A stretch of DNA of 64,000 nt from Solibacillus sp. R5-41 (GCF_002736105.1 NZ_CP024123.1:3402001-3466000), one strand, 5' to 3'. Positions 7,339 through 19,884 are shown, numbered from the stretch's first letter. The notes: a model not told the origin generated them from the sequence alone. Made by a program: numbers and translations.

Positions 7339-8250
7339 TCAGACCTTCTCGTTGTTTTGTGCTGCTGCATTCACTTGTTCGTCTGCGTGATAACTACTGC
7401 GTACAAGTGGGCCAGCTTCACAATGACTAAATCCTTTTTCCATCGCAATTTTACGGAGTTTACCAAATTCAATCGGCGAATAATATTTTTTCACTGGCAC
7501 ATGCTTTTTCGTAGGCTGTAAGTATTGCCCAATTGTCATAATATCCACGTTGTTTGCACGAAGGTCATCCATCACTTCATAGATTTCTTCTACCGTTTCA
7601 CCTAATCCAATCATTAAAGATGATTTCGTTGGAATTGTTGGCTGCATTTCTTTTGCACGTCTTAAAAATTCCAATGAACGCTCATATGTAGCTTTTGCTC
7701 TAATTCTTGGTGTTAGTCTACGAACCGTTTCGATATTATGATTTAAAATATCTGGTTTGGCGTTCATTAATAATTGGAGGTTTTCCTCGTGACCACCAAG
7801 ATCAGAAGGCAGCACTTCAATGGACGTTAAAGGACTTTTACGGCGAATTGCACGTACCGTTTCAGCAAGTACCTCTGCCCCACCATCTTTTAAATCATCA
7901 CGAGCAACCATGGTGATGACAATATGCTTTAAGTTCATAATGGTCACTGAATCTGCAACACGTTCCGGCTCTGCCAAATCTAGTTCATTTGGTAATCCTG
8001 TTTTGACCGCGCAAAAGCGACATGCACGTGTACATACTGAACCTAATATCATCATCGTTGCAGTACGTCTTTCTCCCCAGCATTCGTGAATATTTGGACA
8101 GCGCGCTTCTTCACAAACAGTGTGTAAATTATTCTCACGCATTAATTTCTTTAACGCTTTGTACTCATCATTCGTATTTAATTTAATTTTTAACCATTCC
8201 GGCTTGCGTAAATGCTCTTCCTTGTTGCTAGTTGGTTTACAAGATGTCAT
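7339..8250 (-). CDS. lipA: Lipoyl synthase
   Basis: 303 residues; radical-SAM enzyme that inserts two sulfurs into octanoyl chains on E2 subunits and GcvH. The auxiliary cluster cysteines are C46, C51 and C57 ([12 protein letters not shown]), the radical-SAM cysteines are C73, C77 and C80 (CTRACRFC), and the C-terminal RSSYHADEQ supplies the serine ligand to the auxiliary cluster. The ATG at 8250 is 7 nt from GAAAGGGAG; a TTG at 8271 would start before that site. One natural client, GcvH, is encoded at 23.7 kb and the suf/yut Fe-S genes lie in the same window. Confidence 0.97.
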   Translation of the reverse strand: MTSCKPTSNKEEHLRKPEWLKIKLNTNDEYKALKKLMRENNLHTVCEEARCPNIHECWGERRTATMMILGSVCTRACRFCAVKTGLPNELDLAEPERVADSVTIMNLKHIVITMVARDDLKDGGAEVLAETVRAIRRKSPLTSIEVLPSDLGGHEENLQLLMNAKPDILNHNIETVRRLTPRIRAKATYERSLEFLRRAKEMQPTIPTKSSLMIGLGETVEEIYEVMDDLRANNVDIMTIGQYLQPTKKHVPVKKYYSPIEFGKLRKIAMEKGFSHCEAGPLVRSSYHADEQVNAAAQNNEKV

Positions 8251-8351
8251 TTTTTTCTCCCTTTCACTCAACTAAAAGTAGGTATATTACTGTTGTCAAT
8301 GTAACATATTCCACCTTTTGCAACAACTCACTTTGTATAAAAAGTTCTCCC

Positions 8352-9122
8352 TTAATCGAAAGGAATCGGAACCTCAATCGATGGCTGAGGTGTTTCTCCT
8401 TGACTATAAATATGTGGTACAGAGCCTCTAACTAAGCCAATTGCAACCGGAATTCTTTGTTGAACCGTGGCCGAGTTACTGGCAAACGGGATAATAATTT
8501 TTACATTCACTTTTATAATAATACTTACTTCTACTTTGGCATTATTAATACCGAATTCAGTAATATCAGTTTCTACATCACTATCAACACTACCTATAAT
8601 ATGAAAGCGAATGGGAATTTTAGGGCCTAAGTTTCCGATAATTGGAACATTAATCGCCTGACCTAATGGAACGAAAAAGACGATTCCATCACCTGCCTCC
8701 ATTTTTCCAACGTCATATTCTACATTGTCTAAATTCGGCAAATGAGATAGATTCCCATTTTCCGCCTGCTCTAAATATTCTTTAACAAGCGATTGCGTTT
8801 CAGCTCGCACTTGATTAATAATTTCTGCATTAAATTTTGTCGTGATCATATCCTTTGATTCTGTTGGTAAATCGACAATAATATCATTTACATCAAGTAC
8901 AGTAGTCGTTCTTGAATTGATTGCTTTATTAACAACATAAGAAGCAACTTTATGTGTTTGCACCTCTGCATATTCCAAATAGGTTGGCATTAACCGTATA
9001 TTGATGACATATATACTAATACCGACCATCACTAAAAGACTGGTAAGCAATATTACAAATAAATTTCCAAAACCCCGTTTACGTCTTACAAAATACATCT
9101 TTTTTCTTCGGCGAAATTGCAA
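8352..9122 (-). CDS. yunB: Sporulation protein YunB
   Basis: 256 residues. A basic N-terminus (FRRRKKMYFVRRKRGFG) precedes one transmembrane segment (LFVILLTSLLVMVGISIYVI); the rest is extracytoplasmic, with the YunB-typical strands VPLGQAINVPIIGNLGPKIP. YunB is required for normal sporulation in B. subtilis and is expressed under the mother-cell sigma factor SigE. Translation appears to begin at TTG 9122, 6 nt after AGGAGG; the next ATG (9098) is about 30 nt from any site. That Shine-Dalgarno is the 3' arm of the terminator of the upstream gene, so read-through mRNA would hide it. Confidence 0.88.
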   Translation of the reverse strand: MQFRRRKKMYFVRRKRGFGNLFVILLTSLLVMVGISIYVINIRLMPTYLEYAEVQTHKVASYVVNKAINSRTTTVLDVNDIIVDLPTESKDMITTKFNAEIINQVRAETQSLVKEYLEQAENGNLSHLPNLDNVEYDVGKMEAGDGIVFFVPLGQAINVPIIGNLGPKIPIRFHIIGSVDSDVETDITEFGINNAKVEVSIIIKVNVKIIIPFASNSATVQQRIPVAIGLVRGSVPHIYSQGETPQPSIEVPIPFD

Positions 9123-9128
9123 AAAAAT

Positions 9129-9157
9129 CCTCCTTATCTTAAGCTATGATAAGGAGG
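9129..9157 (-). terminator. Terminator of the HD-GYP gene; its 3' arm is the yunB ribosome-binding site
   Basis: Perfect 10-bp arms CCTCCTTATC and GATAAGGAGG with a 9-nt loop, followed on the - strand by ATTTTTTT. It starts 7 nt after the HD-GYP stop codon. The AGGAGG in the 3' arm sits 6 nt before the yunB TTG start, and the U-tract runs into that start. Confidence 0.88.
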
Positions 9158-9163
9158 TCTTTC

Positions 9164-10267
9164 CTATTCAGTAAAAGCGACAAAATCCGTCTCAATTTTT
9201 ACAATTTCAAGTTCTGGATAATCGCTTAAACAAATTTCATATGTAGCGAGTAATAAATCCTCGTTTTTTTCAAAAATTCGCAGCCATGGACGAGTAGAAT
9301 CAATCAAATTTTGCTTCGAAACAATCCCTCTGTTGCCATTATTTAACTGAATAACCGTTCCGTTTGCATAATGGACAATACTGCGTTTAAAAGCATCGAA
9401 TACTCGTTCATCAAACTGTATCCCACGCCCCTCTTCAATAATCTTTAGCGCTTCTGAAGGGAGCATTTTTTTCCGATAAGAACGAGTAGAAGTCAACGCA
9501 TCAAAAACATCTGCAATCGCAATAATTTTTGCAAAGGGGTGAATTTCAAAATCTATTAACCCCCTCGGATAGCCACTGCCATCCGATCTTTCATGGTGTT
9601 GGAATGCACAATGCGCAACTAATAATGAGACTGAATGCAAGTTTCTTAATAAATCAAATCCGTGTCGTGAATGTTGTTTCACTACTTCGAATTCCTCTGG
9701 TGTGAGCTTGCCAGGTTTATTTAATATTTCTGTTGGGATTAATAACTTTCCTACATCATGCAACATTGCACCAATACCAATTAATCGTAAATCGTCATAC
9801 GAGTATCCCAGTTCCTTTGCCGTAGCAATCGAATACATTGTCACTTGAAACGAATGATGGTAAAGGTACTCATCGTAGAGATAGGCATCTGTTAATATCA
9901 TCAAAACGTCTTCACTATCTAAAACTGCGTTCATAATATCGTCTACGATGTGGCTAATTACTTTGGATTGTTGGTCTAAAACATAGGATGCCTGCGTCGA
10001 TTTGGCTTTCTTTACTTCATTAAATGATTTTGTAATATTTTTTACTGCCTGTAAACGCTTTGCAGGCGTAATCGTTTCTTCCACTATAATGCCACTTGAA
10101 AATTTATCTTCAATATATAAATACTGTATTTTAAGCTCTTGTAGCCGTTCGACAATTCGACTTGTCACGACAACATCTTTATGTAGCAACGGGTGTCCAG
10201 CTTCGTTCCAAATCGTACGCCCCACAACCATGCCTTCCTTTAAAATATTTATAGATATTAATCGCAT
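9164..10267 (-). CDS. HD-GYP domain protein, putative cyclic-di-GMP phosphodiesterase
   Basis: 367 residues. A ~90-residue N-terminal region (MRLISINILKEGMVVGRTIW, then HPLLHKDVVVTSRIVERLQ) matches the domain often found before HD-GYP in Firmicutes. The HD-GYP core shows IGAMLHDVGKLLIPTEILNK, the His pair in HHERSDGSGYPRG (GYP motif) and ADVFDALTSTRSYR. HD-GYP enzymes hydrolyse c-di-GMP with a bi- or trinuclear metal centre. About 70 C-terminal residues follow with no family I recognise. The ATG at 10267 has GGAGA 12 nt upstream. It is monocistronic, with an unusual structured region before it and a terminator after it. Confidence 0.88.
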   Translation of the reverse strand: MRLISINILKEGMVVGRTIWNEAGHPLLHKDVVVTSRIVERLQELKIQYLYIEDKFSSGIIVEETITPAKRLQAVKNITKSFNEVKKAKSTQASYVLDQQSKVISHIVDDIMNAVLDSEDVLMILTDAYLYDEYLYHHSFQVTMYSIATAKELGYSYDDLRLIGIGAMLHDVGKLLIPTEILNKPGKLTPEEFEVVKQHSRHGFDLLRNLHSVSLLVAHCAFQHHERSDGSGYPRGLIDFEIHPFAKIIAIADVFDALTSTRSYRKKMLPSEALKIIEEGRGIQFDERVFDAFKRSIVHYANGTVIQLNNGNRGIVSKQNLIDSTRPWLRIFEKNEDLLLATYEICLSDYPELEIVKIETDFVAFTE

Positions 10268-10361
10268 TTAAAGTGTATTCTCCAATCTAATATTAATACA
10301 TTATCTTCATAATATAGTTAGCGTAGCATCTAGGAAAGCTATAATTTATCTTCCTTCAATA

Positions 10362-10601
10362 GAAGACTCCCACCTTTATAGGTGACGAGATGAACGTAAG
10401 CATAGCTTTTTCAACGGGTATCCAAACACAGGCTGATTATTGGGATTCTAGCTAAGAACACCACGTCTTGCGGCAACGCCTGAGTGACCAACATCCCGTT
10501 AACCCAAAGCCCCAGGTGGATATCAAGGATTTTGAAATGAGTGTATTGTGCTTGCACAATTCTCAATCCTGACGCTAATTACGCCGAGGCCTAATTGTTT
10601 A
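10362..10601 (-). ncRNA. Structured intergenic element (dispersed hairpin repeat, longest copy B)
   Basis: This 340-bp gap between HD-GYP and yunD has no convincing ORF. It has a left hairpin CACCT-TTAT-AGGTG (10371-10384), a ~150-bp GC-richer interior with possible long-range pairs (AACGGG with CCCGTT, GGATATC regions), a right hairpin ATTGTGC-TT-GCACAAT (10554-10569 area), and the conserved end TAATTACGCCGAGG. The right-end block and a hairpin recur at 6.7 and 34.1 kb; copy C at 34.1 kb also keeps a decayed left hairpin. Subterminal palindromes at both ends without long inverted repeats recall non-autonomous IS200/IS605-type elements, but I could not identify it. It may be a small RNA or a mobile remnant. 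Confidence 0.4.
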
Positions 10602-10611
10602 AGATTAATAT

Positions 10612-11976
10612 CTACCCAAACTTATCCTCGCAATATTTCCCAAATATATCACGAATAAATTCAGGTAAAATATATTGTTTTTTTGCATATTTAAAACTTG
10701 GAAAGAAAAATCCAAATGTAAATAAATCCAGCGTTGCTATACGATACACTTTCGTTGGCTCGATTCGCTCACCTTGAATAAAAAATTCACGTTGCTTATT
10801 CATCGACAAGCCATAGTTTAAAATTTTCCCGAAAATAACTCCCCGAAAACCTAAACCCTTCAATTCTAAGCGTGGCCATTCTTCATTTTCAGATTGGATG
10901 AAAATCTCTTTTAATTCATTCCCTGTTAATTGTAATATACAAACATTAATTGGATGTGGTAAAATCTTGTGAATACTATACGAAGATACGTTCCCCTTTT
11001 TCATATTTTCAACAAAAATCCCCGCATTGAACAGTAAACAATCTGCTTTTGTATAATCATACAGACATTCTGCAAATAAATCCGATAGCTGCGATCGATG
11101 AAACCATTCTTTATGATAGGTTTTTGGACTAGTAAATATAGTTTGTTGCAATATTTTCTTCGCTTCTTTTTGCAAATTTTGTTGCCATTTCTCATCATCT
11201 TCTACTTCTGGCAATAGCATATTTTCATGCAAAATGTCGGTTTTCGAGGTAATTTTTTTTAACTCGTGATCAAATTGAAGCGTTAAATGTCCTGTATATT
11301 GCCCAAACTTCCCGCCACCTGTGAGTAAAACATTATTGACCATTTGCCCTTGTGGGAATATATGATGCGTATGTGCACCAAAAATCACATCAATGACTGG
11401 ACATTCCTTCGCTAACAGCTCATCTTCTGTAATACCAAGATGCGATAAACAAACAATCATATCCACTACTTTATGTAGCTGTAAAGCCTGCTCAATTAGT
11501 CTTTTTCTCGGTTCATCGACATGCCAGCCTAACTCTTTATAAAAGACATCAAATCGTGCCGTTGCCGCAATGATACCAATTTTCGTTCCATACTTTGTCG
11601 TCAAAATGGTATATGGTTTTAACCATTTCGGATTGGCTTCTAATTCGGACTGTAAATTCCCAACTACAACTTCGAATTTCGCCTCATCATATAAATGATA
11701 AAACACATCATGCGGTAATGTAATGCCCTCATTATTTCCAATCGTGATTACATCATATTGTGCATGATTCAGCATAGCGATATTTCCCTTACCTAATGTT
11801 GCCTCTGTATACATATTTGAACGATCTAAATGGTCCCCTAAATCAAATAAAAAGCTCGGTTCACCGCGCTGTGCAAGTAAATGCCTCTGCGTCTTTATAA
11901 ATGATTGACTTCTTTGCCAATAGGTAAAATGGCTATGCAAATCGTTTGTATGAAATATATGAATTGTCTCTCGCAA
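10612..11976 (-). CDS. yunD: Metallophosphatase / 5'-nucleotidase family protein, YunD
   Basis: 454 residues. The N-terminal calcineurin-like domain shows metal-binding motifs HTNDLHSH, DLGDHLDRSN, TIGNNEG, LSHLG and FGAHTHHIFP. The C-terminal 5'-nucleotidase domain (about residues 290-454) supplies the substrate pocket (CLLFNAGIFVE and ELKGLGFRGVIFG). There is no signal peptide, so unlike secreted UshA-type enzymes it should be cytoplasmic, as B. subtilis YunD is. TTG at 11976 follows GAGGGGGACAAAG; a GTG at 11991 overlaps that site. The end of yunF lies 24 bp upstream, so the two are probably cotranscribed. Confidence 0.85.
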   Translation of the reverse strand: MRETIHIFHTNDLHSHFTYWQRSQSFIKTQRHLLAQRGEPSFLFDLGDHLDRSNMYTEATLGKGNIAMLNHAQYDVITIGNNEGITLPHDVFYHLYDEAKFEVVVGNLQSELEANPKWLKPYTILTTKYGTKIGIIAATARFDVFYKELGWHVDEPRKRLIEQALQLHKVVDMIVCLSHLGITEDELLAKECPVIDVIFGAHTHHIFPQGQMVNNVLLTGGGKFGQYTGHLTLQFDHELKKITSKTDILHENMLLPEVEDDEKWQQNLQKEAKKILQQTIFTSPKTYHKEWFHRSQLSDLFAECLYDYTKADCLLFNAGIFVENMKKGNVSSYSIHKILPHPINVCILQLTGNELKEIFIQSENEEWPRLELKGLGFRGVIFGKILNYGLSMNKQREFFIQGERIEPTKVYRIATLDLFTFGFFFPSFKYAKKQYILPEFIRDIFGKYCEDKFG

Positions 11977-11999
11977 CTTTGTCCCCCTCACTTTATCTG

Positions 12000-12851
12000 T
12001 TACTCTTCAAACATGTTCATCTGCTTCGGTGCTAGTCCGTCAAATTGAATTTGAAGCATTTGCTGTATCATCTTGGCGTTTTTTGCCGCATGCCCTCCTG
12101 AGTTATTGTTAAATAATATATATACCTCTTTTGCTTGATGTTCTAAAAATAAAAAGTGTTCGCTCAATTTTTTGAGTTCCTCTTGATTATAATCATATAA
12201 AAATCGAACCTTGCGCCAATTTTCACCATGTCCAATATTGCGCCAACCATGTACATTTCTTCCGTGAATTCTGACAAGCACTTTATCATGTGTTGCGATT
12301 GGCACAAATGGGACAGACCCGCTACCTGCTTGGGGTTCGTCACATACTGTATGGATCAATTCAGATTCTTTTAAAAACTGCAATGTTCTCTCTTTCATTT
12401 TTTCGCTATACCAGGACTGATTTCGAAATTCAATCGCTACCGGAAATGATGCCAGCTGCTTTTTCACATAGCGAATATATTGTACATTTTTCCCTTGGCA
12501 ATCAAACCAGGGTGGAAATTGTACGAGTATCATTGCAAGCTTACCATGCTTTTGAAAAACTTGCGCACATTCTATAAAGGCATTAAACATATCATTTCTC
12601 GTTTCATAGGGGAGCTCATCTCGTAAATGTCCCGTCATCCCTTGATATGCTTTTACAACAAATCGAAAGTTTTCCGGTGTATCTTTACACCACTTTTCAA
12701 CCGTTGCTTTCGATGGAATCGCGTAAAAAGATGTATCCACTTCGACAATTGGAAAATGGCCGCTATAATCAAATAATTTATCCCGTGCCGAGGTCACTTC
12801 ACTATATACATCAGGATGATCTCCCCATCCTGTTAAACCGATGTAAATCAT
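12000..12851 (-). CDS. yunF: DUF72 family protein, YunF
   Basis: 283 residues with the TIM-barrel-like DUF72 fold seen in YunF/YecE proteins: MIYIGLTGWGDH at the start, PIVEVDTSFYAIPSKATVEKW, VQFPPWF, VAIEFRNQSWY and the late LFNNNSGGHAAKNA. The function is unknown. The ATG at 12851 begins the conserved IYIGLTGW strand. Cotranscribed with yunD; no specific regulator site was seen. Confidence 0.85.
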   Translation of the reverse strand: MIYIGLTGWGDHPDVYSEVTSARDKLFDYSGHFPIVEVDTSFYAIPSKATVEKWCKDTPENFRFVVKAYQGMTGHLRDELPYETRNDMFNAFIECAQVFQKHGKLAMILVQFPPWFDCQGKNVQYIRYVKKQLASFPVAIEFRNQSWYSEKMKERTLQFLKESELIHTVCDEPQAGSGSVPFVPIATHDKVLVRIHGRNVHGWRNIGHGENWRKVRFLYDYNQEELKKLSEHFLFLEHQAKEVYILFNNNSGGHAAKNAKMIQQMLQIQFDGLAPKQMNMFEE

Positions 12852-12994
12852 CCTCAGATGCTCCTTTTTTCATTTTATTATAGCTCAATATCGTAGGATT
12901 TTTATCTATTTTCCTGCCCTTCTACAAGAAATTTTTTCTATAAAATTTAAACAAAAGATTCTATCCTATTGATGTAAGTTTTCTATTATTGATT

Positions 12995-13212
12995 CTTATA
13001 AAGTACGTGTTTGTTTGGCTGGCTAAACACATGAGACGCACAGCTTGGTGACCAATATCTTGCTGGCCTGAAAATCCATTTGTTTTGAGATGCATTTCGA
13101 AACAAGTTAGTTAGAGCCGTGCCCGCTGATAGCTTCCGGACCGAAATGGAAATCAACTTCCCCCTTTTTAGTGAATCTGTAAAAGAGGGATTCTTTAGTT
13201 CAAATTTATAAA
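12995..13212 (-). repeat. Long palindromic intergenic repeat, copy 1 (internally deleted)
   Basis: Read on the - strand, the sequence from 13212 down to 13060 aligns with 44068-44210: TTGAACTAAAGAATCC, GTTGATTTCCATT, GCGGGCACGGCTC, and ACTAACTTGTTTCGAAATGC with its imperfect palindrome. The part from 13050 down to 12998 aligns with 44490-44540 (GACTCATGTG-TTAGCCAGCC type). Copy 1 lacks about 280 bp present between these blocks in copy 2. Nothing coding was seen in the rest of 12852-13221. Confidence 0.7.
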
Positions 13213-13221
13213 ATTAAATAA

Positions 13222-13260
13222 AAGAGGCAGAAACGTTCTTTATGAACGTTTCTGCCTCTT
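13222..13260 (-). terminator. Terminator of the suf operon
   Basis: Perfect 17-bp arms (13222-13238 / 13244-13260; core AGAGGCAGAAACGTTC) with a 5-nt loop and a T-rich stretch after it on the - strand, 28 bp past sufB. Confidence 0.88.
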
Positions 13261-13288
13261 ATTATTCGTTAAGCTTAGACTCTTGAAA

Positions 13289-14686
13289 TTACCCGATAGA
13301 ACCTTCCATCTCAAACTTGATAAGACGATTCATTTCTACTGCGTATTCCATTGGTAATTCTTTTGTGAATGGCTCGATGAAGCCCATTACAATCATTTCT
13401 GTCGCTTCTTCTTCAGAAATACCACGAGACATTAAGTAGAATAATTGCTCTTCAGAAACTTTTGAAACTTTTGCTTCATGCTCTAAAGATACGTTATCAT
13501 TTAAAATTTCGTTGTATGGAATTGTATCAGAAGTTGATTCGTTATCCATGATTAATGTGTCACATTCGATATTTGCACGTGCACCTGTTGCATTTTTACC
13601 GAATTTCACTTGGCCTAAGTAAGTTACTTTACCGCCTTGTTTTGCAATCGATTTAGATACGATTGTTGAAGACGTATTTGGCGCTAAGTGAATCATTTTC
13701 GCACCAGCGTGTTGGTGTTGACCTTTACCTGCAATGGCAATCGATAATGTCATACCACGAGCACCTTCACCTTTAAGGATACACGCTGGGTATTTCATTG
13801 TTAATTTCGAACCAATGTTACCATCGATCCATTCCATTGTACCGTTTTCTTCAACTACAGTACGTTTTGTAACTAGGTTATACACGTTGTTTGCCCAGTT
13901 TTGGATTGTTGTATAACGGCAATAAGCGTTCTTCTTAACAATGATTTCAACTACAGCAGAGTGTAATGAGTTTGTTGTATAAACAGGCGCTGTACAGCCT
14001 TCTACGTAGTGTACAGATGCATCTTCGTCTACGATAATCAGCGTACGCTCGAATTGACCCATATTTTCAGAGTTAATACGGAAGTAAGCTTGCAGCGGCG
14101 TATCTAATTTAACACCTTTTGGCATATAGATGAATGAACCACCTGACCATACTGCTGAGTTTAATGCAGCGAATTTATTATCTGTATAAGGGATTACTGT
14201 ACCCCAGTGTTGTTTGAAAATCTCTTCATTTTCTTTTAAAGCTGAGTCTGTATCTTTGAAGATGATACCCATATCTGTAAGATCTTGCTTCATGTTATGG
14301 TATACTACTTCAGATTCATACTGAGCAGATACACCTGCAAGATATTTTTGTTCTGCTTCAGGAATACCTAATTTATCAAAAGTAGCTTTGATTTCTTCTG
14401 GTACTTCATCCCAAGACTTTTGAGTTGCTTCAGATGGCTTTACATAATACGTAATTTCATCGAAGTTTAGTGATGCAAGATCGCCACCCCACTGAGGCAT
14501 TGGCATTTCATAAAATTTTTCAAGAGCTTTTAAGCGGTAGTCTAGCATCCACTGTGGCTCTTCTTTCATACTTGAGATTTCACGTACGATTTCTGCTGTT
14601 AATCCACGTTCAGAACGGAAAATCGAAACGTCCTTATCATGGAAACCATATTTGTAATCGCCGATATCAGGCATTTTTTTTGCCAT
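13289..14686 (-). CDS. sufB: Fe-S cluster assembly scaffold subunit SufB
   Basis: 465 residues, last gene of sufCDSUB. SufB forms the SufBC2D scaffold on which clusters are built with sulfur from SufS/SufU. The beta-helix core and family-specific blocks are clear: [39 protein letters not shown], the late cysteine in [14 protein letters not shown], and the C-terminal [20 protein letters not shown] shared with SufD. The ATG at 14686 follows GGAGGAGAAAAC; an upstream ATG (14704) precedes that site. About 90 bp separate it from sufU. Confidence 0.97.
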   Translation of the reverse strand: MAKKMPDIGDYKYGFHDKDVSIFRSERGLTAEIVREISSMKEEPQWMLDYRLKALEKFYEMPMPQWGGDLASLNFDEITYYVKPSEATQKSWDEVPEEIKATFDKLGIPEAEQKYLAGVSAQYESEVVYHNMKQDLTDMGIIFKDTDSALKENEEIFKQHWGTVIPYTDNKFAALNSAVWSGGSFIYMPKGVKLDTPLQAYFRINSENMGQFERTLIIVDEDASVHYVEGCTAPVYTTNSLHSAVVEIIVKKNAYCRYTTIQNWANNVYNLVTKRTVVEENGTMEWIDGNIGSKLTMKYPACILKGEGARGMTLSIAIAGKGQHQHAGAKMIHLAPNTSSTIVSKSIAKQGGKVTYLGQVKFGKNATGARANIECDTLIMDNESTSDTIPYNEILNDNVSLEHEAKVSKVSEEQLFYLMSRGISEEEATEMIVMGFIEPFTKELPMEYAVEMNRLIKFEMEGSIG

Positions 14687-14776
14687 GTTTTCTCCTCCGT
14701 TCATAAAATGAGAAGCACTAAAATAAATGTTCTTAAAGCGAGGTCAATGATGCACCTATGCCTTCTTTCTATTATT

Positions 14777-17743
<2,967 letters not shown>

Positions 17744-17761
17744 CTCATTCGTCCTCCTTAA

Positions 17762-18544
17762 TTATGCTTCTTCTGTAACAGCGTCCGTGTTTTCAATACC
17801 TAACTCTTGTTTAATCCACTCATAACCTTCTGCTTCTAAACGTTGTGCAAGCTCAGCGCCACCTGATTTCACGACTTTACCTTGCATCATTACGTGTACA
17901 TGGTCAGGCGTGATGTAGTTTAATAAGCGTTGGTAGTGAGTGATCATTAAGCAACCGAAACCTTCACCGCGCATTTGGTTAATTCCTTTTGATACTACTT
18001 TTAATGCGTCGATATCTAAACCTGAGTCGATTTCATCTAAAATACCGAAAGTTGGTTTGATCATCATCATTTGTAAAATTTCGTTACGTTTTTTCTCACC
18101 ACCAGAGAAGCCTTCGTTTAAATAACGTTGAGACATTTCTTCTGGCATTTCTAAAAAGTCCATTGTTTTATCTAATTCACGGATGAATTTCATTAGAGAG
18201 ATTTCATCGCCCTCTTCACGACGTGCATTGATTGCAGAACGTAAGAAGTCAGCGTTTGTAACACCAGGAATTTCAGATGGATATTGCATTGCTAAAAATA
18301 GACCTGCTTTTGCACGCTCGTCTACTTCCATTTCAAGTACATTTTCACCATCGATTAGTACTTCACCTTGTGTTACTTCATATTTAGGATGACCCATGAT
18401 TGCTGATGCTAAAGTAGATTTACCAGTACCGTTCGGACCCATGATTGCATGTACTTCATTTGTGTTAATTGTTAAGTTTAAACCTTTTAAAATCTCTTTT
18501 CCGTCGATTTCAACGTGAAGATCTTTAATCTCTAAAGTTGCCAT
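17762..18544 (-). CDS. sufC: Fe-S assembly ATPase SufC
   Basis: 260 residues, ABC-type ATPase of SufBC2D, first gene of the operon. Walker A is GPNGTGKST (36-44), the Q-loop is LAMQYP, the signature is FSGGEKKRNE, Walker B is FGILDEIDSGLD and the H-loop is MITHYQ. It has no membrane partner and acts in the cytoplasm. ATG 18544 follows GGAGGTAATTTA. The promoter must lie in 18545-18977, where I could not single out a reliable -35/-10 pair or Fur/IscR-like site. Confidence 0.97.
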   Translation of the reverse strand: MATLEIKDLHVEIDGKEILKGLNLTINTNEVHAIMGPNGTGKSTLASAIMGHPKYEVTQGEVLIDGENVLEMEVDERAKAGLFLAMQYPSEIPGVTNADFLRSAINARREEGDEISLMKFIRELDKTMDFLEMPEEMSQRYLNEGFSGGEKKRNEILQMMMIKPTFGILDEIDSGLDIDALKVVSKGINQMRGEGFGCLMITHYQRLLNYITPDHVHVMMQGKVVKSGGAELAQRLEAEGYEWIKQELGIENTDAVTEEA

Positions 18545-18799
18545 TAAATTACCTCCAAATATTCATTTGCACGGTATACACCTATGCTAATTTATTGTCA
18601 CATCCAATCTTAACTGAAAAGATGATTGGTTGCAAATAGTTTAGAATGATTTTAATTAATCTTTCTAGTACATTCTTTAATAATTCTTTTCTCCAAGTCG
18701 TTTCTACTATTAATGCAGTGTTTTGATTCGAATTATTATTTTCAATAGGAATCTTTCAAATGAGAACCAATTTCACTTGTCGAATCATAAAAATACAGC

Positions 18800-18850
18800 T
18801 ATATAAAGTGAACTAAAGTATCCATCATATAAAAATTCACCAAAAAAGTG
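18800..18850 (+). repeat. Left-end fragment of the long palindromic repeat (copy 3)
   Basis: TATATAAAGTGAACTAAAG with ATCCATC, AAAAATTCA and AAAAAG in step matches the start of the repeat at 44066-44118. Nothing after 18850 resembles the rest of the element. It lies in the 433-bp gap between sufC and the GltC-like gene; beyond this and the presumed divergent promoters I see nothing else there. Confidence 0.55.
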
Positions 18851-18977
18851 ATAGAATTTTTTATTTAACTAATATAGTATCGATGTTTCATGAATAGATT
18901 TCCATTGTAATGTTTTGAAATTAAGTTATAGTTTTCATTAGAATCAATCTACTTTAAAGATAAATGAGGTGGGAAAT

Positions 18978-19880
18978 TTGGAATTAAGGCAATTACGTTA
19001 TTTCGTGGCGGTGGCTGAACGCGAGCATATTTCTGAGGCTGCGGAATATTTACACGTCGCGCAATCCGCCGTTAGCAGACAAATCGCAAATTTAGAAGAA
19101 GAGCTTGGTGCCCCACTTTTCGAGCGTGTTGGACGTAATGTCAAATTAACACCAATAGGGAAGACTTTTTTAGAGCACAGCATAACTGCATTAAAGGCCA
19201 TTGATTTTGCAGCAAAACAAGTCGAGGAATATTTAGACCCTGCGAAAGGGACGATTAAAGTCGGATTCCCAACAAGCCTAGCAAGCTACGTACTGCCGAC
19301 CATTATATCCGAATTTAAAAAAGAATATCCAGATGTTTCTTTTCATTTGCGCCAGGGGTCATATAAATATTTAATTGAGGCCGTTAAAAATCGAGAATTG
19401 AATTTAGCTTTACTCGGTCCATTGCCTCCAAAAGATGAAGCCATTAATACGACAGTACTTTTTAGTGAAAACATTCATGCACTGCTCCCAGCAAATCATT
19501 TACTCGCTAAAAGGGACAGCATTAACTTAATCGAATTGCGTCATGATCATTTCGTCATGTTTCCAGATGGCTATATTTTACACAAAGTAGCTGTGGATGC
19601 ATGTAAATCTGCTGGATTTGTTCCAAAAATCACATCTGAAGGTGAAGATATGGATGCATTGAAAGGGTTAGTAGCTGCGGGCATTGGTGTATCTTTATTA
19701 CCGGAAAGTTCACTCTATGATTCCACACCCCGAATGACGGTGAGAGTGCCGATCGCCAATCCATTGATTCGTCGAAATGTCGGGATTATCGCACCAACAA
19801 CAAGGGTACTTGCCCCTTCCGAAAAAATATTTTTAGATTTCGTTTCACAATTTTATTCCCGCCTATCCGGATTCCAATAA
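18978..19880 (+). CDS. LysR-family regulator closely resembling GltC
   Basis: 300 residues. The N-terminal HTH (residues ~17-40: ISEAAEYLHVAQSAVSRQIA) is followed by the LysR effector domain. The whole protein looks very like GltC of B. subtilis, including FPTSLASYVLPT, RQGSYKYLIEAV, LNLALLGPLP and SEGEDMDALKGLVAAGIGVS. GltC activates glutamate synthase gltAB in response to 2-oxoglutarate, but gltAB is not next to it here, so the targets are open. TTG 18978 is chosen: 5 nt after AGGTGG and giving the classical (M)ELRQLRYFV start; GTG 18969 lies within that site. Confidence 0.8.
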   Translation: MELRQLRYFVAVAEREHISEAAEYLHVAQSAVSRQIANLEEELGAPLFERVGRNVKLTPIGKTFLEHSITALKAIDFAAKQVEEYLDPAKGTIKVGFPTSLASYVLPTIISEFKKEYPDVSFHLRQGSYKYLIEAVKNRELNLALLGPLPPKDEAINTTVLFSENIHALLPANHLLAKRDSINLIELRHDHFVMFPDGYILHKVAVDACKSAGFVPKITSEGEDMDALKGLVAAGIGVSLLPESSLYDSTPRMTVRVPIANPLIRRNVGIIAPTTRVLAPSEKIFLDFVSQFYSRLSGFQ

Positions 19881-19884
19881 AAAA

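Noticed and set aside
10362-10601. A known riboswitch or 6S-like RNA in the yunD/HD-GYP gap
   Set aside because: No core motif of the riboswitch classes I know could be aligned, and neighbouring genes give no metabolite hint.
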